Of a stretch of 18,395 nt of DNA, positions 1 to 9,201 are shown piece after piece. The stretch's first letter is position 1; each line of letters begins with the position of its first letter. Origin of the DNA: an uncultured Eubacteriales bacterium (GTDB taxonomy: Bacteria > Bacillota > Clostridia > Oscillospirales > CAG-272). The stretch covers positions 1 through 18,395 of the forward strand of contig CASEEB010000048.1 in NCBI GenBank assembly GCA_949286815.1. Direction: 5' to 3'. Made by a program: the position numbers and the translations under genes. Below the pieces are notes generated by a model. The model saw only the letters and a program-made list of their open reading frames with translations. It was not told where the DNA came from and made no database searches.

Positions 1-3000
1 ATAATTTTTTCCGAGTTCGGCATTAAGCTCAATGTAAATATAGTACATACCGAAGATGAAATATTTCTTTCGAGCAATAATTCGCTTCAGAAAGCAATTG
101 AAGAATACGACAGGAGATTGGCGGCTGAGGCCGCAAACTATAACGCGAGAGTCAATACGGCGCAGCCGACAGAGGAAAAAATCGAGCTTCCGAGAGTTCA
201 GACACTGTTTAACGAAGACAGCACGCCTGTGATTAATGACGGAGTATGTCGGATAGGGCACACCTTTTTTGATATTTCCGCGTGTGAATATGTGTACGGC
301 GATACGTTTGAGATAAAGCCTGTGGCAATCGCTTCAATTACGAGTCCTGTCAGAAATATTGTCATCCTGGGAAGTGTTTTCGGATTCAATAAGGAACTCA
401 ATCGCGCGGGTGATAAATATAACATAACTTTTTGTCTGAGCGACGGAAATTCCTCTATTGAAGTAAAGTGCTTCTCTCTTTCGCCTGAGGACGCGGATGA
501 AATTTCGGGAGCGGCGAAGGACGGGAACGTATTGGCGCTCAAAGGATACGCGAAGAAAGAGGTGAGAAGGGACAAAACGGAAGGACCCGATTTTCAGTTT
601 CATCTTAACGGCATCGCTAAAATCAAAAAGCGTCCGCGCACCGACAACGCTCCAGTGAAAAGAGTGGAGCTGCATCTGCACACAAATATGTCCAACATGG
701 ACGCGCTGATACCGCCGGATGTCGCGGTTAAACAGGCAAAAGCGTGGGGACATCCGGCTATAGCGATTACCGACCACGGAAATGTTCAGGGTTATCAGGA
801 AGCTATGCTGGCAAGCGAAAAAACCGGACAAAAAGTAATATACGGAATAGAGGCTTATTTTGTAAACGACACCGCGGGAGCCATTTACGGAAGCTATAAC
901 GGCGGATTGTATGATGAAGCGATTGTTTTTGATATTGAAACCACAGGCCTGTCGGTTCAGAACTGCAAGATAACCGAAATAGGGGCTGTCAGAATAAAGG
1001 ACGGACGGGTTGTTGAGGAATTCAATACCTTTGTAAATCCGGAAGTGCCGATTCCCGAGGAAATAACCAGGCTCACCTCAATTACCGACGCCATGGTAGC
1101 CGACGCGCCCAAGACGCCCGAAGCTCTTGATATGTTTTTCGGATTTATAGGGGACAGTGACGGTCAGAATAAAAAACTGCTGGTTGCTCATAACGCGGCG
1201 TTCGATACGGGGTTTATCAGATATGCCGCCAAAATGTACGGCAAAGAATTCGACAATCCGTATCTTGACACCGTGGCGCTGTCAAGATATATAAATCCGG
1301 GACTCAAAAATCATAAGCTCGATACCTTGGCGGAGCATTATAAACTCGGAAATTTCAATCACCACAGGGCGTCGGATGACGCAAAAATGCTTGCGCACAT
1401 CTACTTCAAGCTGCTTGCGGATATGAAGGACAGGGATATTTCAAGCTTTAACGTGCTGAGGCGCGATATGAGTACAAATTCAAATCCGCTTAAGCTTAAG
1501 ACATATCATCAGATAATTCTTGTGAAAAACAAAATCGGTCTGAAAAATCTGTATAAGCTTATATCTTACAGTTATCTTAAATATTTCAGGAAAAATCCTC
1601 GTATTCCCAAGACAGAACTTGAAAAACACAGGGAAGGTCTGATTATCGGTTCGGCGTGCGAGGCGGGAGAGCTTTTTTCGGCTATACTTGAAAACAAGCC
1701 CGAGTCTGAAATAGAGGAAATAGTCAATTTTTACGATTATCTGGAAATTCAGCCGATTTCAAATAACCGATTTCTTATTGCCGAGGAAAAGGCAAAGGAC
1801 GACGAAGACCTGAGAAATTTCAACCGCCGTATCGTAGAGTTTGGGGAAAAGTACAACAAACCGGTTGTCGCGACCTGTGACGCGCATTTTCTGAATAAAG
1901 AAGACGAAATTTACAGAAAAATTCTGCTTGCTGGTCAGAAGTACTCGGATTATGACAGGGATATTCATCTTTATTACAGAACTACCGAAGAGATGCTTGA
2001 AGAATTTTCGTATCTCGGTAAAGAAAAAGCATACGAGGTGGTTGTCACAAACACTAACCTTATCAATGATATGATAGATTCGGATATCAGACCGTTTCCG
2101 AAAGGTACGTTTACTCCGAGCATGGAGGGAGCGGAAGAAGACCTGAATCGGATATGCTATGAAAGAGCAAGGTCGATGTATGGCGATCCGCTTCCGGAGA
2201 TAGTGGAACAGCGTTTGAATAAGGAGCTTACTTCAATTATAAACAACGGTTTTGCGGTGCTCTACATGATAGCTCAGAAGCTTGTCTGGTACAGTGAGAG
2301 TCAAGGGTATCTTGTAGGCTCAAGAGGTTCAGTGGGCTCGTCCTTTGTAGCTTCAATGGCGGGTATTTCGGAAGTAAACCCGCTTCCGCCGCATTATTGG
2401 TGCCCGCAGTGCCGTTACAGTGATTTTTCAAATCCGGACAAGGTGGGTTCGGGATTTGACCTGCCGGACAGGCTGTGTCCCAAGTGCGGTCATAAGCTCA
2501 ATGCGGACGGACACAATATACCTTTTGAGACATTCCTCGGATTCTACGGGGACAAGTCCCCCGACATAGACCTGAATTTCTCCGGAGAAGTCCAGGGAAA
2601 GGTACATAAATATACCGAAGAACTGTTCGGCGCGGAAAACGTGTTCCGTGCGGGGACTATAGGTACGCTTGCCGATAAAACGGCTTTCGGATATATACAG
2701 AAATACCTTGAGGAAAAGGGAGTAAGTCTGCCCCGCGCGGAGGTAAACCGCATAATTTCCTGCTGTGTCGGAGTAAAGCGGTCTACGGGTCAGCACCCCG
2801 GCGGAATAGTCGTTGTTCCGAAAGAGTATGAGATATACGATTTCTGCCCGGTTCAGCATCCGGCGGATGACCCGAATTCGGATATAGTTACCACCCATTT
2901 TACTTTTGAATATCTTCATGATACCCTGCTTAAGCTTGACGAACTCGGACACGATATTCCGACCAAGTACAAATATCTTGAGAGATATTCAAATACCAGC

Positions 3001-3981
3001 GTAATGGACGTGGCGATGAACGACAAATCGGTCTATGAGCTGTTTTTGTCCACAAAGCCTCTCGGAGTGTCGCCGGAGGATATCGACTGCAATATCGGTA
3101 CATTCGGACTTCCGGAATTCGGCACCCGGTTTGTAATCAAGATGGTTGAGGAGGCAAAACCCAAATCCTTTGCCGACCTTTTGCAGATTTCGGGACTGTC
3201 TCACGGAACCGACGTGTGGACCGGAAACGCCCAGGACCTTATAAATGAGGGTATATGCGATATTTCACATGTTATAGGATGCCGTGACAACATAATGAAC
3301 GACCTAATCGGATACGGGGTTGAAAAATCGCACTCATTCAAAATCATGGAGGCGGTCAGAAAGGGAAAAGGTCTTACTCCGGAATTTGAAAGTGAGATGA
3401 GAGCGGCAAATGTACCCGATTGGTACATAAGCTCATGCAAAAAGATAAAGTATATGTTTCCGAAAGCGCACGCCGCCGCTTATGTCATGTCCGCCATACG
3501 GCTCGGATGGTATAAGGTACATATTCCGATTGCGTTTTACTGCACTATGTTTACGGTTTCTCCCGGCGGGTTTGACGCCGAAATCGTCATGGGCGGAAAG
3601 AGAAAGGTTGTTGAAACGATAAGGGATATCGAAAAAAGAGGCAAGGAGGCTTCTCCAAAGGAGCAGGCGAGCATTCCGACTCTGCAGCTTGTGAATGAAG
3701 CTTTTGCGCGCGGATTCAAATTTCTTCCGGTAAACATAATCAAATCCGACGCGTCAGCGTTCGTGCCGGAGGACGGCAAGATAAGAATGCCTTTTTCGGC
3801 TTTGGGCGGACTTGGCGAAAACGCCGCGGCCAATATTGTTGCCGCGAGGGCGGAAGAGCCTTTCTTTTCGGTCGAGGATTTGCAGATACGTGCGAAGCTT
3901 TCAAAATCCGTGATAGATATACTGCGAAAATGCGGAGCGCTTGAGGGGCTTGACGAGACAGACCAGCTTACATTTTTCTGA
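1..3981 (+). CDS. polC: DNA polymerase III PolC-type alpha subunit, 5'-truncated by window edge
   Basis: This is the replicative DNA polymerase of Gram-positive bacteria, with its own 3'-5' proofreading exonuclease. The frame is open from base 1, so the gene starts before the window; 1326 codons are present, against roughly 1440 for a typical PolC. The TTG at 118 is internal. Counting from base 1, the order is an OB-fold region (about 100-200), the first part of a PHP domain (HLHTNMS, near 220), an inserted DnaQ-type exonuclease (DIETTG near 311, later an HRASDDA motif), the rest of PHP, then the polymerase palm. The palm carries a zinc-knuckle pair C801/C804 and C826/C829, the metal-binding aspartates D855 and D857 in PDIDLNFSGE, and the third D980 in LLKLDELGHD, 123 residues later as in known PolC enzymes. 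The C-terminal helix-hairpin-helix region is present. No motif looks damaged. The stop is 21 bases before the next gene. Confidence 0.98.
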   Translation: MIFSEFGIKLNVNIVHTEDEIFLSSNNSLQKAIEEYDRRLAAEAANYNARVNTAQPTEEKIELPRVQTLFNEDSTPVINDGVCRIGHTFFDISACEYVYGDTFEIKPVAIASITSPVRNIVILGSVFGFNKELNRAGDKYNITFCLSDGNSSIEVKCFSLSPEDADEISGAAKDGNVLALKGYAKKEVRRDKTEGPDFQFHLNGIAKIKKRPRTDNAPVKRVELHLHTNMSNMDALIPPDVAVKQAKAWGHPAIAITDHGNVQGYQEAMLASEKTGQKVIYGIEAYFVNDTAGAIYGSYNGGLYDEAIVFDIETTGLSVQNCKITEIGAVRIKDGRVVEEFNTFVNPEVPIPEEITRLTSITDAMVADAPKTPEALDMFFGFIGDSDGQNKKLLVAHNAAFDTGFIRYAAKMYGKEFDNPYLDTVALSRYINPGLKNHKLDTLAEHYKLGNFNHHRASDDAKMLAHIYFKLLADMKDRDISSFNVLRRDMSTNSNPLKLKTYHQIILVKNKIGLKNLYKLISYSYLKYFRKNPRIPKTELEKHREGLIIGSACEAGELFSAILENKPESEIEEIVNFYDYLEIQPISNNRFLIAEEKAKDDEDLRNFNRRIVEFGEKYNKPVVATCDAHFLNKEDEIYRKILLAGQKYSDYDRDIHLYYRTTEEMLEEFSYLGKEKAYEVVVTNTNLINDMIDSDIRPFPKGTFTPSMEGAEEDLNRICYERARSMYGDPLPEIVEQRLNKELTSIINNGFAVLYMIAQKLVWYSESQGYLVGSRGSVGSSFVASMAGISEVNPLPPHYWCPQCRYSDFSNPDKVGSGFDLPDRLCPKCGHKLNADGHNIPFETFLGFYGDKSPDIDLNFSGEVQGKVHKYTEELFGAENVFRAGTIGTLADKTAFGYIQKYLEEKGVSLPRAEVNRIISCCVGVKRSTGQHPGGIVVVPKEYEIYDFCPVQHPADDPNSDIVTTHFTFEYLHDTLLKLDELGHDIPTKYKYLERYSNTSVMDVAMNDKSVYELFLSTKPLGVSPEDIDCNIGTFGLPEFGTRFVIKMVEEAKPKSFADLLQISGLSHGTDVWTGNAQDLINEGICDISHVIGCRDNIMNDLIGYGVEKSHSFKIMEAVRKGKGLTPEFESEMRAANVPDWYISSCKKIKYMFPKAHAAAYVMSAIRLGWYKVHIPIAFYCTMFTVSPGGFDAEIVMGGKRKVVETIRDIEKRGKEASPKEQASIPTLQLVNEAFARGFKFLPVNIIKSDASAFVPEDGKIRMPFSALGGLGENAAANIVAARAEEPFFSVEDLQIRAKLSKSVIDILRKCGALEGLDETDQLTFF

Positions 3982-4002
3982 AACAGAGGGGAAGTCCGGT
4001 AT

Positions 4003-4554
4003 ATGATGATTGACAGAACTGTTTACACTACCGCTCCGACCGATATGAGGGAGGAAAGGGAGATGCGCTGCTACAGATTGCTTGACAGCCTAAATATAAA
4101 ATATGAAAGAACAGATCACGAAGAAACAAAAACGGTTGATTCATGCAATGAAACAGAACAATTGCTGAATATAAAAATATGTAAAAACCTGTTTCTTTGC
4201 AATTCGCAGAAAAGCAAATTTTATTTGCTTGTAATGCGCGGTGACAAGCCGTTTAAAACGAAGGATATTTCAAAACAGATAAATTCTTCGAGACTCTCAT
4301 TCGCTCCCGAGGAATACATGGTGAAATATCTCGATACTTATCCGGGTTCGGTCAGTATTCTGGGACTGATGAACGATACCGGAAATAATGTAACCCTTCT
4401 TGTTGACCGCGATGTCTCCTCGGAGGAGTATTTCGGTTGTCATCCGTGTAAAAACACATCAAGTATGAAGATCAGATGGAAGGATATTGAGGAAATATTC
4501 CTGCCATATGTATCACATAAAATAACATTTGTCGATATTGAACGACCTATGTAA
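4003..4554 (+). CDS. YbaK/ProX-type prolyl-tRNA deacylase (editing-domain protein)
   Basis: A free-standing homologue of the editing domain of prolyl-tRNA synthetase. Family members hydrolyse mischarged aminoacyl-tRNAs such as Ala-tRNA(Pro) in the cytoplasm. The 183 residues run across the YbaK fold. The best marker is FGCHPCKNTSS, with the substrate-loop His147-Pro148, preceded by a conserved FLCNSQKSKFYLLVMRGDKPF strand region and by PGSVSILGLMND. The length fits the stand-alone PrdX/ProX group (about 160-180). The start is ATG 4003, immediately followed by another ATG; an AGAGGGGA ribosome site at about 3985-3992 supports either. It lies 21 bases after polC and 22 bases before the GH78 gene, so co-transcription is likely. 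The family is confident; the exact tRNA substrate is not, because related proteins prefer Ala, Cys or other residues. Confidence 0.9.
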   Translation: MMIDRTVYTTAPTDMREEREMRCYRLLDSLNIKYERTDHEETKTVDSCNETEQLLNIKICKNLFLCNSQKSKFYLLVMRGDKPFKTKDISKQINSSRLSFAPEEYMVKYLDTYPGSVSILGLMNDTGNNVTLLVDRDVSSEEYFGCHPCKNTSSMKIRWKDIEEIFLPYVSHKITFVDIERPM

Positions 4555-4576
4555 AAACTCAGGAGGTTAGATTATT

Positions 4577-7084
4577 ATGTCAGCCAAAGAAATTTCACTG
4601 AAAAACGCATACTGGTTGGTATGCCAGAAGCCGGACGGTTTATTTCCCGATACCGTAAATTCATGGGAAACCGCTCTTACCCCGGAACATCAATTCGCTC
4701 CTATCAAGGATACGCACGGCACCCCAATGTTCAGAAAAAGCTTTGACGCCAAGTCCGGCGAAAAGGCGCTGATTACGTCTACCGCGCTCGGCATTTACGA
4801 GCTTTGGTGCAACGGCAAAAGAATCGGCGTAAAGGAATATGACGGAAATGTTGTGTATGACGAGCTTAAACCGGGTTGGACAGAATACAGAAAACGGGTT
4901 ATGTCATTCACATATGATATCAGCGATTATTTGAAAGACGGAAACAATGTGGTTTTGGCGGTCGCGGCTCCCGGATGGTGGAACGGCAGAATATCCTTTA
5001 ATCAGTATGAAAACAATGACATCGCGTTTTGTGCCGCTATACAGGTGGGCGATAGAGTGATATACACCGACGAAACCTGGGATACCATGTGGGGAGGCAG
5101 AGTACGTGCCGCAGATATATGGGACGGCGAGATCTGTGACGGAAATATTCCTTCCTACGAGGAAATATCGTGCGTCAGCTACAATACTGACGGATGGAAA
5201 AAGCCGACTGTCGCCGATCACAGCAATATTGAGATAACGCCGAATATAGGACCCTCCATCCGTGTCCGCAAAGGGCTTGATAAGGAACCCGTATCGGTTA
5301 CAATATATGACGGTGTAAAAGATAACGGCAGTGATTTCGGGGAGATAAATATAGTTTCGCGGTATGACAACGAGGACGCGTTTGTGTTGAAGAAAGGACA
5401 AAAGGCTGTCGTTGATTTCGGACAGGAAATGGTGGGATGGCCGCAAATAAGGGTACATACCGAGAAGAACGCCACAGTTTGCCTGAGAGCATCTGAAATG
5501 CTCAATGACAGCGGATTAAAATCAAGAGGAAACGACGGCGCAAAAGGTTCTGTATATACTGTAAACTATCGTTCGGCAAAAGCAAAGGCATACTATAAGG
5601 CGAACGGAAATGATGCCGGAGAGAAATATTGTCCGATGTTTACTTTCTTCGGTTTCAGGTATTTTGAGATAAGCTCTGACAAAGATATTGAGGTAATGTC
5701 GCTTAAGGCGCTGACAGTCGGTTCGGACATTGAGGAAACAGGTCATATCGAAACTTCACACAAAGATGTAAACAAGCTTATTTCAAATATTATCTGGGGA
5801 CAGAGAAGTAACTATCTCACCGTGCCTACCGACTGCCCTCAGAGAGACGAAAGACTCGGATGGACGGGAGACACTCAGATATTCTGCAATACCGCCGCGT
5901 ATAACGGAGATGTTGACAGCTTTTTCAGACAGTGGCTTACCGACGCTCGCGACTCTCAGAACAGTGACGGTATTTTCCCCGACGTTATCCCCGCTGTGCG
6001 TGTGGTAGGATACGGCGGAGCCGCATGGGCTGACGCTCCCATTATAGTCTGCCACGTTATGTGGAAAATGTACGGCGATACAGATATAATCAGAGAAAAC
6101 TACGATTCGCTTGAAAAATACATGTCGTGGCTTGCGAGCAGAGGCATGGAGGGACCGGGCGAATGGTATGCGGACTGGTTGGCATATGAGCCTACGAGCG
6201 GAAAATATATCGCCAAGGCTTATTATGCATACGACGCTATGCTGATGTCCGAGCTTGCGGGTGTCATAGGGCTTAGCGATAAGCAAAAACTGTACGGTGA
6301 ACTTTATAACGCTATAAAGGATGACTTCAATTCAAACTATTGTGACAGTACGGGAATGCTCAAGGAAGAATACAGGACGCAGACCGGGTATCTGCTTGCG
6401 CTTAAGACCGGTATGCTTGACGGTGAAAATGTTGACATTGCGGTAAGAAATCTTGCCGAAAAGATAAAGAACAACGGATATAAGCTTTCAACCGGATTTG
6501 TGGGCACCGGAACTCTCAACCAGACGCTTTCCGAGTTCGGACTTCACAATCTTGCGTATTCCTTGCTGCTCCAGACCGACAATCCCTCATGGCTTTACAG
6601 CGTACATCAGGGCGCTACGACTATCTGGGAAAGATGGAACTCGTATACCTTGGCGGACGGCTTCGGTGATGTGGGAATGAATTCGTTCAACCACTACGCA
6701 TATGGCGTTGTTGAGGAATGGATGTACAGGTACATGGCGGGAATTGAAGCGGATAAAGCGCATCCCGGATTTGAACATGTAATACTTCAGCCCAATCCCG
6801 ATACCAGAGGAGCGGATGAGCTTCCGGCGGGACAGGAAAACATAACTTGGGTAAAAGCTTCTTTCAATTCAAGAAGAGGCAGAATCGTATCCGAATGGAG
6901 TCTTGACGGTAAATTTACATACAATACAGAGATTCCTGTGGGCGCGACACTGTATTTGCCTATAATCGGGGATAAACATTCATTTACAATGAACGGAGAA
7001 GAGAAGTCAATATCCGATTGTAAGGTCGAAAACGGTAAACTTGTAATAGAACTTGCACCCGGAAAATATTCTTTTGAAATGTGA
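4577..7084 (+). CDS. Glycoside hydrolase family 78 alpha-L-rhamnosidase, intracellular
   Basis: Predicted to remove terminal alpha-L-rhamnose from glycosides by an inverting mechanism. The 835 residues show an N-terminal beta-sandwich/lectin-like region (about 50-200, with WCNGKRIG and PGWWNGRI), a linking beta region (about 260-380), an (alpha/alpha)6 catalytic barrel (about 385-730) and a C-terminal beta domain. The family signature DCPQRDERLGWTGD spans 419-432; E425 is the expected general acid, and E685 in TTIWERW the expected general base. No signal peptide or membrane segment is visible, so it probably acts on imported rhamno-oligosaccharides or glycosides. AGGAGG at 4561-4566, ten bases ahead of ATG, is a strong ribosome site. 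It ends the polC-ProX-GH78 run and is followed by a strong terminator. A second, divergent GH78-like gene lies on the opposite strand at 9327-11288. Family call is firm; the natural substrate is unknown. Confidence 0.95.
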   Translation: MSAKEISLKNAYWLVCQKPDGLFPDTVNSWETALTPEHQFAPIKDTHGTPMFRKSFDAKSGEKALITSTALGIYELWCNGKRIGVKEYDGNVVYDELKPGWTEYRKRVMSFTYDISDYLKDGNNVVLAVAAPGWWNGRISFNQYENNDIAFCAAIQVGDRVIYTDETWDTMWGGRVRAADIWDGEICDGNIPSYEEISCVSYNTDGWKKPTVADHSNIEITPNIGPSIRVRKGLDKEPVSVTIYDGVKDNGSDFGEINIVSRYDNEDAFVLKKGQKAVVDFGQEMVGWPQIRVHTEKNATVCLRASEMLNDSGLKSRGNDGAKGSVYTVNYRSAKAKAYYKANGNDAGEKYCPMFTFFGFRYFEISSDKDIEVMSLKALTVGSDIEETGHIETSHKDVNKLISNIIWGQRSNYLTVPTDCPQRDERLGWTGDTQIFCNTAAYNGDVDSFFRQWLTDARDSQNSDGIFPDVIPAVRVVGYGGAAWADAPIIVCHVMWKMYGDTDIIRENYDSLEKYMSWLASRGMEGPGEWYADWLAYEPTSGKYIAKAYYAYDAMLMSELAGVIGLSDKQKLYGELYNAIKDDFNSNYCDSTGMLKEEYRTQTGYLLALKTGMLDGENVDIAVRNLAEKIKNNGYKLSTGFVGTGTLNQTLSEFGLHNLAYSLLLQTDNPSWLYSVHQGATTIWERWNSYTLADGFGDVGMNSFNHYAYGVVEEWMYRYMAGIEADKAHPGFEHVILQPNPDTRGADELPAGQENITWVKASFNSRRGRIVSEWSLDGKFTYNTEIPVGATLYLPIIGDKHSFTMNGEEKSISDCKVENGKLVIELAPGKYSFEM

Positions 7085-7109
7085 TCATAAATGAAATTCA
7101 ATTAAAAAT

Positions 7110-7157
7110 CGGATACGCCATGGCTCATTTTGAACCATGGCGTATCCGGGTTTTAGT
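7110..7157 (+). terminator. Rho-independent terminator after the GH78 gene
   Basis: A 14-bp perfect stem pairs 7110-7123 (ending GCCATGG) with 7135-7148 (starting CCATGGC). The loop is 11 bases and is followed by GGTTTTAGTTT. It begins 26 bases after the rhamnosidase stop codon and closes the polC-ProX-GH78 unit. Confidence 0.9.
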
Positions 7158-7189
7158 TTGTTAAGACGAAAAAGGAGATTTTATTTATT

Positions 7190-7208
7190 CAATAAGGGGC
7201 AAAGCCCC
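7190..7208 (-). terminator. Possible weak terminator of the LRR gene
   Basis: GGGGC-TTT-GCCCC is a five-bp GC stem with a three-base loop at 7196-7208. Read on the minus strand it is followed by TTATT, a poor U-tract. It lies 78 bases past the LRR stop. It may end that transcript, but the stem is short. Confidence 0.4.
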
Positions 7209-7285
7209 GTGATTCAACGTTTTCAGATTGATATAGAGGTATTTCCTGAATGTGAATTTCCTCTGAAACTTAAAGGGACAGGTTA

Positions 7286-7960
7286 TTAAGAGGCAATATA
7301 CCTTTTTCTTAAATCTCCGCATTCATGAAACGCGGATTCGTTTATGACCGCCGAAGAGGGAATTTCGGGCAGAATCAGAGAAGTGCAGTAAGCAAAAGCG
7401 TATTCGTCAATATAATCAACATATTCGGGCAATATTACGTCACGAAGCGATACACAGGCGTAAAACATCCCGTTCGCAAGTATTTTCAAACCTTTGGGAA
7501 GTCTGACAGATTCAAGCTTTCTGCATCCTTCAAATACCATTTCTCCGAGATAAGCTATATTGTCCGGCAGATTGACCGACACAAGCGAAGAGCAGTACGA
7601 AAACGCCTTTTCCTCTATTCTTTTCAGTGAGGAAGGAAGATTTATATTTTTGAGCTTTCCGCATCCCATAAACGCCCTGGAAGAGATAATTCTCGCGCCT
7701 GATATTTTTACGCTTTCAAGATTCGCGCACCATGAAAACGCGTATTCGCCGATATTTTTCACGGTTGACGGCAGAATTATGTCACAAATATTTTCGTTGC
7801 GGTAAAAAGCCCTGTCCGATATCTCAACTACGGGAATGTTGCTTCCGATGTATTGGGGAACGGTTAATTCTTTGCCGATAAAATTCGATGCGGAAGAGAG
7901 AGAGGCGGTATTGTTGTCGTTTATTGTATATTCAATTTCGTTTTCCGTAAATTTTAACAT
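7286..7960 (-). CDS. BspA-type (LRR_5) leucine-rich-repeat protein, small, no signal peptide
   Basis: A 224-residue protein made almost entirely of about 23-residue repeats with the pattern I-xx-xAF-xx-C-xx-L-xx-V-xLP-xx-LxxI. At least six copies are seen (for example AFSWCANLESVKI, AFMGCGKLKNINL, AFSYCSSLVSVNL, VFEGCRKLESVRL, MFYACVSLRDVIL, AFAYCTSLILPEI). This is the BspA/LRR_5 fold, usually a binding surface. Most relatives are long exported proteins; this one has neither signal peptide nor anchor, so it is probably cytoplasmic. Start is ATG 7960, with GGAGG at 7970-7974 nine bases upstream. An in-frame TTG further up at 8026 would add 22 residues, but it is part of the -35 box of the promoter and so cannot be translated. 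The last repeats are degenerate. Partner unknown. Confidence 0.9.
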   Translation of the reverse strand: MLKFTENEIEYTINDNNTASLSSASNFIGKELTVPQYIGSNIPVVEISDRAFYRNENICDIILPSTVKNIGEYAFSWCANLESVKISGARIISSRAFMGCGKLKNINLPSSLKRIEEKAFSYCSSLVSVNLPDNIAYLGEMVFEGCRKLESVRLPKGLKILANGMFYACVSLRDVILPEYVDYIDEYAFAYCTSLILPEIPSSAVINESAFHECGDLRKRYIAS

Positions 7961-7997
7961 AATACATTTCCTCCGTTTTCTTCTTTCTGACAAGTAT

Positions 7998-8026
7998 ATT
8001 TTACAACAAATAAGCCGTTTTTTCAA
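7998..8026 (-). promoter_or_regulatory. Sigma-A-type promoter of the LRR gene
   Basis: On the minus strand, TTGAAA (8021-8026), a 17-base spacer and TAAAAT (7998-8003). The predicted start near 7991 leaves a leader of about 30 bases containing GGAGG. The boxes fix the LRR start codon at 7960. Confidence 0.75.
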
Positions 8027-8183
8027 CAGAATCTGTGATAATTAATATTTTATAGGTGTTTTTTAAAGATTCAAACTTTGATTTTTAAAGAAATTTTAAT
8101 CTTTAAGGGCAAATACATGCTTATAAGATTATACTCATCGAATGCGGCGGATATTCATATGATAAAAACTTTTTTATATTAAA

Positions 8184-8215
8184 AATGTGAGGTACACACA
8201 ATTGTGATTATCCTC
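8184..8215 (-). terminator. Possible weak terminator overlapping the amidase 3' end
   Basis: On the minus strand GAGG (8212-8215) can pair with CCTC (8189-8192), enclosing a smaller CAC-AATT-GTG hairpin with unpaired bases between. ACATTTTT follows. The stem is interrupted and overlaps the stop codon, so this is weak. The rest of 8027-8183 is AT-rich with no gene. Confidence 0.3.
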
Positions 8216-9080
8216 TGTAATCCTCTCTGACAAACGGATATTCTGTTTTGGTGTCGCAGAGAAGCAAGTATTTTTCGGGATGGCGATATGCGTTGCCGTG
8301 TACCTCGCTTTCGCGGTATTGGCGAAGCTTATCCAAATCAAGAAAAATTCCTTCTTTTTCATCCGCCTGTAAAATACATGTATCCCGTGATTCCTGTTCG
8401 TCGGGCAGATATGCCATGCCGTCAAATACGCTTGAGGCGCCGTTGCAGTCCGGGACGTCTTTGGGGTAATTGCAGGTGGCTATTGCCAGCATATTTTCAT
8501 ATGCTCTTCCTCGAAGCTGAGAAAGCCTGTTTATTTCCATGGGACAAGCATTCGGTACAAGAATTAGCTCCGCTCCTTTGAGCATCAGAATCCTTGCGCT
8601 TTCCGGAAATTCACGGTCATAGCATATCATAGCTCCGACTTTAACTTCACCGCAGGCGGTATTTATTGTCGCGACATAAAAGTCCTCGCCCGGCGTAAGA
8701 TTACGCTCCACGTCAAAATCACAAGTGTGTACCTTGGAATATGTAAATTGCTTTTTACCGAATCTGTCAAACAGCACAATTGAATTGCGCGGATTGTCCT
8801 CATGCTTTTCAAGCAGTGTAATTCCAATTGCCATTGATAAATCCCTTGCCGCGTTTCCGAATTCTCTGACAAAATCGCTGTCCTGTGAAACAGCTTCGGA
8901 TTTCCAGACTTCAACAGGACGGTCATATATCCGATATCCGTTGCTCCACATTTCGGGAAACAGCGCAATGTCACATCCCAATTTCTTTGCCTTTTTGCAA
9001 AAGTCAAGTCCCTTTTTCAGATTTCCGTCAAGACTGTCACAGGGAGATATCTGCAACAGACCTATTTTCAGTTTTTTCAA
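8208..9080 (-). CDS. Carbon-nitrogen hydrolase (nitrilase superfamily amidase)
   Basis: A 290-residue cytoplasmic enzyme of the nitrilase superfamily, which hydrolyses non-peptide C-N bonds (amidases, carbamoylases). The Glu-Lys-Cys triad is complete: E43 in LFPEMWSNGY, K116 in YSKVHTC, and the nucleophile C153 in GAMICYDREFPES. The length matches single-domain members, and the GxxICYDxxFPE form of the nucleophile motif resembles N-carbamoyl-putrescine/beta-alanine amidases and omega-amidases; the substrate cannot be chosen from sequence alone. The start is TTG at 9078-9080, supported by AGGAGG at 9090-9095 nine bases upstream, with no better ATG nearby. It is separated by 246 bases and a terminator from the glycosidase upstream, so it is probably its own unit. 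No transporter or other nitrogen gene adjoins it to suggest the substrate. Confidence 0.92.
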   Translation of the reverse strand: MKKLKIGLLQISPCDSLDGNLKKGLDFCKKAKKLGCDIALFPEMWSNGYRIYDRPVEVWKSEAVSQDSDFVREFGNAARDLSMAIGITLLEKHEDNPRNSIVLFDRFGKKQFTYSKVHTCDFDVERNLTPGEDFYVATINTACGEVKVGAMICYDREFPESARILMLKGAELILVPNACPMEINRLSQLRGRAYENMLAIATCNYPKDVPDCNGASSVFDGMAYLPDEQESRDTCILQADEKEGIFLDLDKLRQYRESEVHGNAYRHPEKYLLLCDTKTEYPFVREDYRG

Positions 9081-9177
9081 TTTTTAAAACCTCCTGTTAT
9101 TTATTCCGGTTCAGTTTGCTCAGCCGTATTTTTCATTAAGTCTTTGGTTTCCCCGCGGAGTTTTCAAATCATGTCTG

Positions 9178-9201
9178 TTCGACGGTAAGTAAAGCGTCGA
9201 A
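9178..9201 (-). promoter_or_regulatory. Inverted repeat in the amidase leader
   Basis: Perfect 7-bp arms TTCGACG (9178-9184) and CGTCGAA (9195-9201) with a 10-base spacer, about 100 bases before the amidase start. A weak promoter lies just upstream on the minus strand: TTGCTA (9240-9245), 16 bases, TATACA (9218-9223). The repeat would sit shortly after the start site, so it could be an operator or an RNA hairpin. Both parts are tentative. Confidence 0.35.

Noticed and set aside
118..120. TTG as the polC start
   Set aside because: The frame is open back to base 1 and PolC-like length requires more N-terminal sequence, so the codon is internal.
2428..2952. A 174-codon minus-strand frame inside polC
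   Set aside because: Antisense to the PolC catalytic core, where the plus-strand frame has all metal-binding residues.
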